A DNA stretch of 64,000 nucleotides from Meconema thalassinum. Its lineage: Eukaryota > Arthropoda > Insecta > Orthoptera > Tettigoniidae. This document shows positions 1 to 11,560 of the stretch, one piece after another. The position numbers and the translations under genes were made by a program. The notes below the pieces were generated by a model. The model made no database searches and had not been told where the DNA came from. It saw only the letters and a list, made by a program, of their open reading frames with translations. The stretch covers positions 50,894,765 to 50,958,764 of the forward strand of contig OX336393.1 in NCBI GenBank assembly GCA_946902985.2. Direction: 5' to 3'. Numbering within the stretch: position 1 is the stretch's first letter; every line of letters starts with the position of its first letter.

Positions 1-169
1 ATGTGTGTGTGTTAACGTGTGTGGAAGTGTATATTTCCCCACCTTCTCCCAATAAATTCCCATATTACTCAACCGTATTGAATTAAATTTGGTACAGAGG
101 TGTGCAAATTATTAGACTCGTTATCAGTTTTCCACCATTTCCTTGTTATTTTCTATGATTTTATACAGT

Positions 170-1665
170 AACAAGTTGTTACGTGAAGAACTATACAGCC
201 TATTTTCATATATCCTACTTATGTTAATTGCCTCTATCTACATACAAAATTTCAGTTTGATTGCTGTAATTGATTCGTAGATATTGAGAACCGACTAAAT
301 ATTTCGGATGGTCGCCATGTTGGATTTTATATATGTAGGTCCTAGAGTTATGTACTGTTACATGAAGATTATTGTGTACGTCTAACATTCAAACTTCAAT
401 CGCAAGATTAGGACACAAGAAGTAACAAGGAGATTTTAAAATTTCGCACAGCTGCCATCTTGTGGTTATGGAAACAATTGAAATAAATTAGATTACAATG
501 GATTAACATTCGTATAAGGATTTACTGTACCAAGTTTCACTGCACTCGGATGGTTAAATTGCGAGAAACGTCCATGTGAATATATATAATTCGCGTCGCC
601 GCCATGTGATCACCAGGGTGTTTAAAGTCCTATAGGTGAACTTAAGTTGATAGCCCCTATGATCATAAAAAATAAGTTTGATTGCTATAATAGATTCATA
701 GATATTCAGAGCCGTATAAATATTTCGGATGGTCGCCATGTTGGATTGTTAAATGCATAGGCCATGGAGTCATGTACCATTAAAGGAAAATTTATTGCGT
801 AGGTTCATTATTCAATCTTTCACTTCGATCGCATGATTACGACACAAAAAATAAAAACTTAATTTTAAAATTCGCACAGCCGCCATCTTGAGGTTATGTA
901 AACAATTGAATTAAATTAGATACCAGTGCATTACAATGTGTATAAACATTTCCTGTACCAGATTTCATTGTGTTTGGAACATTAAATCGCGAGAAAGGTC
1001 TATTTAAAATTTTCAAATTCACTTGGCCGCCATGTCCGTTTTGAAGTTAACCGGTTTTTAATAGTACAAAATTTCAGGGTGATACCGCTAATAGTTTCAA
1101 AGAATGCCGGTGAAATATTTCGCACATCCGCCATCTTGTGGTTATGAAAACAATTGAACCAAGGTAGATGTCGGTGCATTACAATGTGTATAAACTTACT
1201 GTATACTGTACCAAGTTTTATTGCGCTTGGTTGGTTAAATCGCGAGAAACGTCTATTTAATAGTCGCAAATTCGCGTGGCCGCCATGTTGGTTTTGTAGA
1301 TACCAGTTTTTCAAAAGTCACATAGGTGAACTTCTAGTAGTTGCCTTTATCACCGTATAAAATTCCAGGGTGATATCGGGAATAGTTTCGGAAATATTGA
1401 ATGCTGATCAAATTTTTCGCACAGCCGCCATGTTGGATTGGTGAGACATACCAAAATTTGAAGGGCATGGTCGGGGTCGCCCGGAATAGTGCTATGAACT
1501 TACCGAGTTTCATTGACATCGCTCCAGCCATTTAGAAGTTATTAGGGAGACACACAAAAATCCCTCACACACACACACACACAAACTCACACACACACAG
1601 ACAGACACACGGGCAAAAGGTGATCTCATAAGCCTTTTTTTTTCATAAATGAAAATAGGCTAAAA
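170..1665 (+). mobile_element. Family H copy 1 (Helentron/DINE-like, non-autonomous)
   Basis: Copy of a family present five times here (also 13678, 39682, 56120, 60290). Seen: a 5' end with the small hairpin AGTTC...GAACT followed by AGCCTATTTTCAT; a body of diverged repeating blocks carrying phrases such as CGCCATGTTGGAT and GCACAGCCGCCAT; a CA/CAGA microsatellite near 1568-1612; and a 3' hairpin made of AGCCTATTTT...AAAATAGGCT ending in TAAAA. The 5' AGCCTATTTTCAT is the inverse of the last 3' hairpin arm, so the element has subterminal inverted repeats. No credible ORF. Subterminal inverted repeats, a microsatellite and a 3' stem-loop are the known layout of DINE-1/HINE Helentron derivatives; the class is my inference, and a foldback or other MITE is possible. 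Confidence 0.7.
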
Positions 1666-2399
1666 TGATTGCAAGGCCCCTGAAATTATTAAAAATGTTT
1701 AACCATTAGTTGCAATCATATTTTCCTATTAGAAACGTACAGTCAAACGAAGAATATGTAGGCTACAGCATCACTTTGTGTTTGTTGTGTTTAAACCATT
1801 TCAATGTTCATAAATGTCAATGTATGATTTATTTCCAAAACGTCCCTACTCCAACTTACAGGAGACGATCACCACCATTTCCATTGATAGCAGATTATTA
1901 AAACACAGTGTCAGGAGGTGCATAAAAGTAATGACTGAAATTACATTATATTCATAATCATATCTTAATTTAATTATACGAAGAAACATAAACGTGATTT
2001 CTGAAGATTTGCATTTCATGGATTTACGTCACTTTGGAAATATCGACACGATACGACAGTCGCCCCCATCGCTTCATGCGGGATTGAACTCATATGAGAC
2101 AAACTGAAAATCAGTGACCTGGAAAAACTAGAAAACGATATCAAAAAGGGATAGACACCGTCTTCTTCGCAATGGACACCATGATAAATAGGCAATGGAC
2201 CACAAAGGTACGCAATCATACGACTCGCGATTCACGGATTCCACCATAAAATGGTGTGTAGATACGAAATATCATCGAGCAAATGAACAGTGTGCAAAAT
2301 ATGTGGCAAAAAGTGCGAACTTTACCACTTCAATCAGTGCAAAAACAGGATATATATATAAAATATATAAAATGAATATTTGTTTGTTCATCCTTTAGG
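1666..2399. other. No recognisable gene or repeat
   Basis: AT-rich sequence between family H and the 165-bp array. Short open frames occur but show no domain or codon signal I recognise. Confidence 0.5.
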
Positions 2400-3135
2400 C
2401 GTACATATACCACTCATCCGATTGCGATCAAATTTTGGTGAGTTGTTGTGAACACTCCTGGGATGCTAATAGTCATAGTAATTCTACTTTATAACAGATA
2501 CCGCGCGAGTAGTTTCAACAAATGAGTGTTGTCACGTGATTTGTTTCAACAAAGTCCAACGTGCGTTCATAAACCATTCATCCCATTGCGACGAAATTTT
2601 GGTAAATTATTATTGTTCCCACTCTCGCGAAGGTTTCTAACTTAATAAATCCATTTTACAATAGGTAGCGCACGAGTAGGTTCAACAAATGAGTGACAGC
2701 CCGTGAATTGTTTAAAGAAATCCCGTATGTGTTCGTACACCATTCATCCGATTGCGATGACACTTTGATGAGTTGTTCTATACACTCCCGTGGAGGTTTC
2801 TGGTTTAGTAAATCTATTTCACAGTTGGTATCGCACGAGTAGATTCAACAAATGAGCGATGGTGCATGAATCATTTGAATAAAGTCCCGTATGCGTTCAT
2901 ATACCATTCATCTGAATGCGATGAAACTTTGGTGAGTTGTTGTGTACACTCCTTCGAATTTTTCAGACAATTTTTCAATAGGTAGCGTACGAGTAGTTTG
3001 AATAAATGAGTGACGGTGCGCGAATCGTTTAAATAAAGTTCAGAATGTGTTCATATACCATTCATCTGATTGCGATGAAACTTTGGTGAGTTGTTGTGCT
3101 CACTCACAGCAATGTTTCTGAAATATTAAATCCAT
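2400..3135 (+). repeat. About 165-bp tandem array, five units
   Basis: The phrase CATCCGATTGCGATGAAA and variants recurs near 2413, 2577, 2743, 2907 and 3061, a spacing of 154-166 bp. Each unit also carries ...TTTGGTGAGTTGTTGTG..., CACTC, ...GCACGAGTAG-TTCAACAAATGAG and GTTCATATACCATT. The units are clearly diverged from each other. Looks like a short satellite-type array or the tandem core of a longer element; no ORF is implied. Confidence 0.85.
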
Positions 3136-3982
3136 TTTACAAAAGTTTAGAGGCAGTAAACGAAAAAAAATCATATTGTGTATCCAAAAGCACTTCAACA
3201 ATCAAAGTTACAACGCCAACACTTTCTTGGATTCGCATTGCAACGCATGCCGGGTACAGCTTGTGAACTATACAAACTAACACACAGAGAGTCGTGGAAT
3301 GCTCATTCAAGTGGAACTTTGGTTGTATTAATAGAGATTGTGAACCTTTTCCTGTCCATTCGGTTGCAATAAACGTATTATTATAACTGATGAGCAACAC
3401 TGTATAAACAAAGAATTTAATATAAAACCCAGAACATTTCGCACCCCAGTCGAATTTTGTCGTTAAACCGGGACTCTATAGCAACAATAGGATTGAAAGG
3501 GATCTCATACTTGACGGCATTGCATTTTATGACATTATTCCAAGCTTTTGTTTGGCTGTATGTTGTATTATAAGCTTAGCCTATAATTGAATGGTTTAAG
3601 TCAAATTAAATGTATTAATAAATACCTATCTATATTTAATCTTCAACTAAATAGTTTAATTTTAAACTTAATTTGCCCATGATTAATCTTCTATTGTATT
3701 ATATAATTGCATTCTTGATTGAACCACGCAAAATCAACATCATTTAGCAGGCTGTAAAAACACAATTGCAGGAATAAATCTGTCGGTGAATTAAATGCCG
3801 GACAATACACACAGTAAGCCATGTTATGAGGATCGTAATATTTGAAACCAGATTTAAACATTTCACTTGTGGGACAAAATGACGTTCAGCGTCTAAAATC
3901 TGAGAAGGAAGTCACTGCATTTTAAATAATGTCACGAGTGCCACTTAGCCGTACTATTGTATTCAATTGATTGCATTTATAG
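3136..3982. other. No recognisable gene
   Basis: Follows the tandem array without a clear boundary. I see no domain, SINE box or inverted repeat here. Confidence 0.45.
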
Positions 3983-5056
3983 TGGGTTGGTTACTTAGTT
4001 TAGGGGCTGCGACAACGCGGTCATGTATCCCCGTGTACTTTGAGTGTGTGTGTAGAATCTGTCTGACAACCGGTGTTAATTGTGATGGCTGTATTAGAGT
4101 GTGTTGTCTGTTTTAATTCAAGTGAGGACTGCTGACGATAATTTCAAGTAGTTCCTACTTTTCTTATCATCCACGACACTTAGCTGCAAAGTTGGCTACT
4201 AGATGCCGTCGCAACCAGCACATGGTGACGAACGTTGGAACGTAGGAGCATTAATCAAATCTAACCTAAAAATTTTGCTTCACACAATTGAAATTAGTGG
4301 AAGGTTCATTTACATGCCATAAATGTATGACATGGGCCCGCTGGATTTACTTCTCCTCTGAAGGAAGGCGTACTGAGGGATTTTTAACACTCTTACAAAA
4401 AATTAGTATTAATATTTTGCAAAAGTTCCCCCTAATCTATACCTTTATTGTATTGTATACAAATGATCACTTAGTGGTCATTGGTACATGTTTCGAGGCC
4501 CAATTATTTTGGCCCCTTCATCAGCCGATATAGATAAAATGTGGTTGGATAGCTTAACAGTAATAAACATTCCTTTCAAAAACCTTGTTATGGTGCACCA
4601 TAATGAAAGGTGAAAGATGTTTACCCCAAAGATACATTGTATTTTTAGTTTTTTTCAAATTTCAACTATTTATTTCTTCCTTCCTTTAATTCATTCTTTC
4701 TATCTTTCTTTCTTTCTATATTTATGTATTTTATTTCCTTATGTATGTAGGAATGTTTATTAGTGTTAAGCTATCCAACCACATTTAATCTATATCGGCT
4801 GATGAAGGGGCCAAAACAATTAGGCCTCGAAACATGTACCAATAACCACTAAGTGATCATTTGTATACAATAAAGGTATTGATTAGGGGGAACTTAAGCA
4901 AAATATTAATACTAATTGTTGCATCAATACGGAACCAGGATGAACCATTCAAATACTAAAAACTTTCACAAAATCCGACATTTTCGGCCAGGTTTGACCC
5001 CGCGATCTTGGGCATAGAAGCTCATCAATCTATCAACTACGCCACCGAAGCCGTCC
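3983..5056 (-). mobile_element. SINE-A copy, split by a foldback insertion
   Basis: Minus-strand copy of a tRNA-derived SINE of about 490 bp. Its tRNA-like head (GGCTTCGGTGGCGTAGTTG in the forward sense) lies near 5030-5056 and its tail (GGTTGG...TTTAGGGGCTGCGACAACGCGGTCATG) near 3985-4025. The body between them matches copies at 45775-46305 and 61927-62411. The match is broken at 4401-4967 by the foldback element listed separately. Head boxes resemble RNA polymerase III A and B boxes; this copy is too diverged to assume it is active. Confidence 0.85.
4401..4967. mobile_element. Foldback element with about 170-bp inverted arms and hammerhead-like cores
   Basis: Arms 4401-4573 and 4750-4917 are inverted copies of each other (for example ATTAGTATTAATATTTTGC against its complement at the other end) around a T/C-rich spacer. 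ACAAAA stands at 4395-4400 and again at 4968-4973, a likely 6-bp target duplication in the host SINE-A, which places about 50 bp of single-copy tail inside the insertion. Each arm holds CTGATGA, one extra A, a GC-rich hairpin (GGGGCC/GGCCTC), GAAAC and a GTA triplet: minus strand 4485-4524 and plus strand 4799-4838. This is the conserved order of a type I hammerhead ribozyme. No ORF. A relation to Penelope-like elements, which often carry hammerheads, is inference. Confidence 0.75.
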
Positions 5057-5410
5057 TGCAATTATAGTGCCAAGTGTACAAAGTTATAATTTCTTTGTTA
5101 ATTGATTGTGATTACATAGGTAGTGTTAGTGCACAGATCATGAGGATGTCACTATCATAAACGATCTACAACTGGTAGCAGATGATTATTACCTATATGT
5201 TACGTTAAAATCGGTCTTTGCCATGTCGACCTGAGTTGCCTTGAACTTTTCTATCGCTCGATCAACTCACATCCCATTCGTCACGACCCTACTTGCAACA
5301 CACTCCTCAGCTCTCCAGCCTAATCAAAATCTACCGCTATAAACATTTGAGCATTTATTAAATTTCAATTTTTGGCTATAGCTATGTATTTTACTCACCT
5401 GAGATGTTTT
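5057..5410. other. No recognisable gene or repeat
   Basis: Short AT-rich interval between SINE-A and family M. Nothing I can name. Confidence 0.45.
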
Positions 5411-6175
5411 ATCATTTTAAATGATCTTGTCGCCTTCGTCGTTACGCTGGGGTCTGGCGTTACGTTACGGTGACGGGACGAAATGTACCTAGATGCACTG
5501 AGGTGTGTGATGTCATAGTACCGCTTGGTGCATGTGTTCGCCGACAATCTCTACTTCGTTAGTATAAGACAAAAATCCCCGATTCTTGGATGTCACGGGT
5601 AATCTCGAGAACCACTGGATGGATTTTGATGAGGTTTTCATCATTCTGTAAAGGATATCTCGAGGAAAGATTCTGTAGAAAATAATTTATATAGGATCAA
5701 AGGAAGCCAAGCAGTAACGATCAGTGAAAAAGTCGAAAACAAACTTGGCGACCGTGCGCTTCTTAAGCTTACGCTGGGCAAACCGTTAAATATATCAATA
5801 TACTATGAGCGTAAGAATTGGTCAGCATGAAAAGTTCTACAAAAAAGTCTGCGAGACCATATCTCTATCTTCAATACATCGCCCACTATCAGTGTTTTTA
5901 GACTGGAAGGAAAGGGCACGTCCCCGCGCGCTCTGGTGAGCGTGACGGCATCGCGCGCGCTTGACCTTTCTTTGCCCTTGGTTTGCACTTGCCGTTCGCG
6001 ATTAATTTGAAACAAGATAAGCAAATAAGTATTATGCAGATAATTTTCTAACATGTCAAGAGTCTTTGGCTTCGAGCGAAGCGAGTAGCCTCCAGACTTT
6101 CTAGCATTTTGCAGCATTTGTAGATTTAAAATGATACAAAGTCTAGTCTTTCAGATTGACTGTCACTTTTTCAAT
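5411..6175 (+). mobile_element. Family M copy A (non-autonomous, unclassified)
   Basis: Begins AAATGATCTTGTCG-CTTCGTCGTTACGCTGG and ends with AGTCTAGTCTTTCAG-CTGACTGT; the same ends occur at 29345-30121, 30645-30940 and, inverted, 49128-49437. The 3' end forms a small hairpin (AGTCT TTC AGACT in the better copies). The interior shares the phrase CTTCGAGCGAAGCG with the other copies. No ORF with a recognisable product, so this looks like a MITE-like passenger of unknown class. Confidence 0.65.
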
Positions 6176-8572
6176 ATGTACTGTGCCCGATTGGCGAGGA
6201 ATCCGGGGAGCCATCGACCTTAAATGACCCTTCCGAAACCCCATCTCCCAGGAAGACATATAGGCCGGGAAGGAATGCATCCTTGGACTGGGAAAGCACT
6301 CAAGAAACTGTGCTTCGGGGGGGGTGTCGGGTGCAATAAGAGAAAAAAACACCAGTCCAGAGGAATACAAACTCAACAAATACAATAAAGAGGCAAAGCT
6401 TACATTTAAATCGCACTTAGCTTATTCAAAAAAGTGGCAGACCCCTAACCACTTCCGAGAGGTGAAAACGGCTAGTCCGTGCTAACAATGTTCATAATAA
6501 TTAATTCGTCTCCGTGCGACAATCCTAACAAATTAAGCCTCTCGAAGTGCTACGCAAAAGTGGAAAAACAAAGAATGCAATCTAAGAGAATGACACGTAG
6601 ATCTTCCCTATCCAACTACTTCGGAGATTCAATAATAGTAATAATACAAGAATGATTCTACAGCAAGGTGAGTTATTTACTTGTTTACAATGCAAGATAT
6701 TACTTACATTTAAAGCATAATAAGTTTAAAGCTACGCTATGACGGTGTCATCTCCAACATTTAACGTTATAATCATTTAATCTAATGCCTATCGTACGTT
6801 TATCATAATGGCAACGATGTAAACGAGAAGCGTTACATCCAAAATGTATTTCCAAGCTAAAGCTATGCATATTCTGAACCTAACAGAAAGTATGAAAATC
6901 TATCCTAGTTACAACACAAATGAATAACATGTAAACACTCTTAAATTAGATGCGCAATGGGCGCCACTACAGTTACCTTCCTACATCGCAAATTCGCTCT
7001 TTGCGAACTTGGGTCATGTTTGTGTTGGGAGAGAAACGTTATGTTGGCGATAGCATGAATTAATACATGCCTAACATCGCATCATCAGCTTAGCTACCGC
7101 GTTTAAACACGTAACTATCTGACTGTCGTCGCTCAATAGGGGAAAGCTATATTTGTATTTAAAATGAGACGAAGAAACAAGTCTAAGTTATGGTCATCAA
7201 GGTTCATTTAAGTTTATGGTTTTATTTAGATTTCATTAGAGTTCCTAGCTTTTGGTTTATATTCAGTTTTAGTTGAAAAAACCTGATATTTGATTATTAC
7301 CTTCTTATTTATCAGATTAGTTTATTCCTATCAGTTTCATTGTATTTTTTAATGACCATGTTAAATTCGTATAGTGTAAACAATTGGTGTCCCAAGCATC
7401 CAATACAAACACTTCATTGGAAGAAAAATCAATTCCAATACCATAAATAGCACCTCAGTGTGCTGATCAATACCACTGATCCATTGATCATCTGCTGTAG
7501 TACCGTGATAAAAACCGTACGCGTTACCAGCCTATAAAGTACGAAAACTTGTAGTAGCATCTAAGGGTAATCATATCCTACCGCTGTAGAGTGTTTTTAC
7601 ATTACATGGTTCCTTTTAAATCTATACAATCCAAGCTTGAGGATAAGGTTTAAATATTGCTGGCATAACAGCTGTATACTCTGAAGTTACAGAAAGGTGT
7701 CTCATTTACTCATATATCAGACCTGTGCGCCTGGAAATCTAGCATTTATAAACTTGGGTCTATTGCTTAAAGTCCTATAAAATGACCCGTTCTCTCGAAC
7801 CAAGAATAGCCTGCTTAGCTCATCTTATAATATAGCTTGTTTGGCAATCGTCTGCATGTCAAAAAAAAAGTATTTGTTTCACTTCTCCACACTACATAAA
7901 CTGTTTTTCAAGTAACAAGAATGTTTGTTATTCACTGGGTCCACTGCCTTCTATATAATTTACTGAAGAAAAGAGCGCGCTGTCGTCGCGTTTGCAATGT
8001 CTAAATATACCAAATAAAGTGTGACATTGGCTCCTTTTCACGGCCAACAGCTGGTCGTTGAGTTTCACTTGTTAACATAAAACACTGTTCTTTCAGACAA
8101 GATTATGATACAAATCCTACACGTAAAAGAGTGTTGGTTCGATGCTCTGTCGAAGTTATATAAAAAATGTTATGTACAATAATGGGTGGCAAATGCTATT
8201 ATCCTCAACAAGTGCAAATGATACGTTATATTTGTGATTTCTCCACCACCTACGTGTGCATGTTAAGTGTAAATCCTACCTAAGAATGTGCGGCGTAAGG
8301 TCATAATAACTAATCTAGTCCCCACAGCAGGACCGTACATAAAAATAGGTTTTGGCCGTCAGCCTGACTCACGTGTGTTCATCATAGTTATGCATGGTTT
8401 AGGTTGCCAATTAGGCGTATGGATGGAATGCCTGTAATCCACGTGCTTGCTTTGTAGTACAATCTCAGCCATTACTAAACCATTTGACGTGCGATCCCAC
8501 CATCGCTAGACCATCTGGAGTGCGGTCCGACCGTCGCTAAACCCCGCCATGGCATGGGTCTACTCCATTTCA
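6176..8572. other. Long interval with no recognisable gene
   Basis: About 2.4 kb of AT-rich sequence. I find no conserved protein motif on either strand, no SINE boxes and no inverted repeat longer than chance. Possibly old repeat or host intergenic/intronic DNA. Confidence 0.45.
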
Positions 8573-8581
8573 AAGCTCATG

Positions 8582-11551
8582 TTGTTGTTTGAGTCTTCAG
8601 TCTTTTGACTGGTTTGATGCAGCTCTCCATGCCTCCCTGTCCTGAGCTAATCGTTTCATCTCTACATAACTACCACACCCTACATCTGAGGCAATCTGTT
8701 TAACATATTCTAACCTTGGTCTACCCCTACAGTTCTTGTCCTCGACCCTTCCTTCCATAACTAAGCTTGCTATTCCTGGGTGTCTTAGTATGTGTCCTAC
8801 CAACCTATCTCTTCTCTTCATTAGCAGTCGCCAGAAACATCTCTCCTCTCCCACTCGTCTTAATACCTCTATGTTTGTAACCCTATCTACCCATCTGATC
8901 TTCATCATTCTCCTGTAACACCACATTTCAAATGCTTCTATTCTCCTCTTTTCTGCTGCACCAATAGTCCAAGTTTCACTTCCATAGAGCGCCACGCTCC
9001 AGACAAAGGCTTTCAAAAATGACTTCCTAATACCTAAATCTATATTCGATATCAGCAGATTCCTTTTTTGTAGAAAAGCTTTCTTTGCCTGAGCCAACCT
9101 ACTTTTTATATCCTCTTTGCTTCGTCCATCACTGGTTATTCTACTTCCTAAGTAACAGAAGTCTTCTACTTCCTTCAGCTTTTCACCTGTCAATTTGATC
9201 TCCATAGAGGTTTCTGATTTATTTCGGCTGCATTCCAGTATTTTTGTTTTACATTTATTAATTTTCATCATGAAATCTTTCTGTAAGACGGAGTCCATAC
9301 CATTCAAAAACTCATTCAAATCCTCAGGCTTGTCGGCCAAGATGACGATGTCATCAGCAAATCTCAGAGTTAAAATTATTTCTCCTTGAATCTTCACTCC
9401 CACTTTAAATTTTTCTCTAATTTCCTTCGTTGCTTGTTCAATGTAAAGATTGAAAAGTATGGGTGATAAGTTGCAGCCTTGCCTTACACCTTTCTGAATA
9501 CCAGCTTCTCTCTCATGTCCTTCAACTCGAATGACTGCTGTCTGGTTTCTGTATAGATTGTATATCACCCTCCTATCTCTGTACTTTATTCCAATCGATT
9601 TCAAAATGTCAAACAATTTGGTCCAATCAACGTTATCAAAAGCCTTTTCTAAGTCTACAAAAGCCATGAACGTTCTCTTACCTTTCCTTATTCTACCTTC
9701 CAAAATCAGCCTAAGACTTAGTACAGCTTCCCTTGTTCCTACATTTCTCCTGAAACCAAACTGGTCTTCACCCAACTCCGTTTCTATCTGGCTTTCAATC
9801 CTCTTGTAAATTATCCTAGACAGGATCTTTGAAGCATGAGTAATCAAGCTGATTGTACGGTAATCTTCACATCTGACAGCTCCCACTTTCTTTGGTATAG
9901 GGATGATTACATTCTTCTTGAAATCGGGGGGTACCACACCTGTCTCATAAATCCTACACACCAAGTGAAATAACCTGATCAGACCTTCATCTCCTATGCA
10001 GCGTAGCAACTCAATCGGTATATCATCTATGCCTGGTGCTTTGTTCCTGCTTAAGTCTTCCAAAGCTCTATCAAATTCTGATCTCAATATTAAATCTCCT
10101 TTCGCATCCTCATCAATTTCCTCCTCCCTTTCCATTACATGATTCCCAATCTCCTTTCCCTTATACAAACTCTCTATGTAAGCTTTCCGTCTCTCAACCT
10201 TTTCTTCCCTATCTGTTAGAGGCTTTCCATTTGTGTCCTTAATATTACAGCACTTAGTCTTCTTTTCCCCAAAAGTATTCTTAATCCTTCGATAAGCTGT
10301 GTCTACTTTACCTAATTTCAGACAATTTTCTATACCTGCACATTTCTCATTCAACCATTCTTCTTTCGCTTCCTTGCACTTCTTGTTAACCTCATTTCTC
10401 AGACGTCTGTATTCTGCTTTCCCCTTCTCATCTCTTACATTCTTGTGTTTCCGCCTTTCATCCATCAATTCTAGTATATCCTGAGTGATCCACGGTTTTC
10501 TACCTATTCTTTCTTTCCTACCAATATTTTCTTCTGCGGATTTTGTTATTTCATTCTTCAAAAGTGCCCATTCGTCTGCAATTGAAGTTTGTTTAGGGTT
10601 TTTCATTAGTCCTTCCTTTATACTCTTCTTGAATCTTTCGTTTACATCCTTCTCTTTCAGTCTGTCTATTGCCCACCTTTTTGGCTTTTGACTTTTCTTC
10701 AGTTTCTTCAACTTTAATCTGCATTTCATTACGACCAGATTGTGGTCAGAGTTTATGTCAGCACCAGGATATGCTTTACAATCCAAAATCTGGTTTCGAA
10801 ACCTCTGCTTGACCATAATGAAGTCGATTTGGTAACGCCCTGTATCTCCTGGTCTCATCCATGTGTATATTCTTCTATTGTGGTTATTGAATAAGGTGTT
10901 AGCTATGACCAACTCATGCTCGGTGCAGAATTCTACCAGCCTGCTTCCTCGATCATTCCTTCCACCTAATCCGAAATCTCCTACTATTTTCCCTTCTCTC
11001 CCTTTTCCTACCACAGCATTCCAATCTCCCATTACTATAACATTTTCATCACCCTTGATATACCTCAGAATTTCGTCTATTTCTTCGTAGACCTTTTCAA
11101 CATCCTCATCATCAGCTTGACTGGTAGGCATATAGACTTGTACCCCTGTGGTGCAGGTAGGTTTAGTATTGATTTTTGCTACAATAATCCGTTCACTATA
11201 TTGCTCATAATATTCCACCCGCTGTCCAAGTTTCCTTTTCAATATGAGGCCAACCCCTGCTTGGCCATTGTTTGATTTAGTGCTAATGACCCTATAGTCT
11301 CCTGACCAAAAGTCCTGTTCTTCCTGCCAGCGCATTTCACTAATCCCAACCAAATCCAACCTCAACCTATCCATTTCCCTTTCTAAGTTTTCTAACCTTC
11401 CACTTCCCAGCAGACTTCTAACATTCCACGCTCCGATCCGTAGAATGTCAGATTTCCTCTTTGTCACTTCTGTGATGTTAACCCCCTCTCGAGTAGTCCC
11501 CACCCGGAGATCCGAACGGGGGACTAGTTTACCTCCGGATTGAAATTTTAC
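8582..11551 (-). mobile_element. LINE with intact ORF and 9-bp TSD (RTE/Proto2-like)
   Basis: A non-LTR retrotransposon bounded by AAGCTCATG at 8573-8581 and again at 11552-11560, a clean 9-bp target-site duplication. The 3' end (left, minus strand) finishes ...GACTCAAACAACAA and the 5' end starts GTAAAATTTCAATCCGGAGG. About 3.0 kb, almost all of it one ORF. Broken relatives lie at 12648, 27368, 39560/44237 and 50570/53856. An uninterrupted ORF with a readable TSD suggests recent insertion; whether it is expressed cannot be seen. Confidence 0.92.
8597..11503 (-). CDS. LINE endonuclease-reverse transcriptase, uninterrupted
   Basis: Open frame of 968 codons encoding the retrotransposition enzyme. 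An APE-type endonuclease occupies residues ~22-260: GAWNVRS near 24, ISEMRW near 54, MGDWN near 158 and SDHNLVV near 252. A reverse transcriptase follows at ~530-800: FVDLEKAFD at 615-623, QGCNLSP near 675 and the catalytic FADD at 715-718. The basic C-terminal tail carries repeated Trp/Arg motifs usual for RTE-like LINEs. By family knowledge it nicks target DNA and copies its own RNA at the nick. The listed start is a GTG; no ATG precedes the endonuclease within the element, and the frame stays open towards the 5' end (about residue 44 is the first Met). Initiation is therefore unclear: non-AUG, upstream host sequence, or slight 5' truncation. The clade (RTE or Proto2) is tentative. Confidence 0.92.
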   Translation of the reverse strand: MGTTREGVNITEVTKRKSDILRIGAWNVRSLLGSGRLENLEREMDRLRLDLVGISEMRWQEEQDFWSGDYRVISTKSNNGQAGVGLILKRKLGQRVEYYEQYSERIIVAKINTKPTCTTGVQVYMPTSQADDEDVEKVYEEIDEILRYIKGDENVIVMGDWNAVVGKGREGKIVGDFGLGGRNDRGSRLVEFCTEHELVIANTLFNNHNRRIYTWMRPGDTGRYQIDFIMVKQRFRNQILDCKAYPGADINSDHNLVVMKCRLKLKKLKKSQKPKRWAIDRLKEKDVNERFKKSIKEGLMKNPKQTSIADEWALLKNEITKSAEENIGRKERIGRKPWITQDILELMDERRKHKNVRDEKGKAEYRRLRNEVNKKCKEAKEEWLNEKCAGIENCLKLGKVDTAYRRIKNTFGEKKTKCCNIKDTNGKPLTDREEKVERRKAYIESLYKGKEIGNHVMEREEEIDEDAKGDLILRSEFDRALEDLSRNKAPGIDDIPIELLRCIGDEGLIRLFHLVCRIYETGVVPPDFKKNVIIPIPKKVGAVRCEDYRTISLITHASKILSRIIYKRIESQIETELGEDQFGFRRNVGTREAVLSLRLILEGRIRKGKRTFMAFVDLEKAFDNVDWTKLFDILKSIGIKYRDRRVIYNLYRNQTAVIRVEGHEREAGIQKGVRQGCNLSPILFNLYIEQATKEIREKFKVGVKIQGEIILTLRFADDIVILADKPEDLNEFLNGMDSVLQKDFMMKINKCKTKILECSRNKSETSMEIKLTGEKLKEVEDFCYLGSRITSDGRSKEDIKSRLAQAKKAFLQKRNLLISNIDLGIRKSFLKAFVWSVALYGSETWTIGAAEKRRIEAFEMWCYRRMMKIRWVDRVTNIEVLRRVGEERCFWRLLMKRRDRLVGHILRHPGIASLVMEGRVEDKNCRGRPRLEYVKQIASDVGCGSYVEMKRLAQDREAWRAASNQSKD

Positions 11552-11560
11552 AAGCTCATG

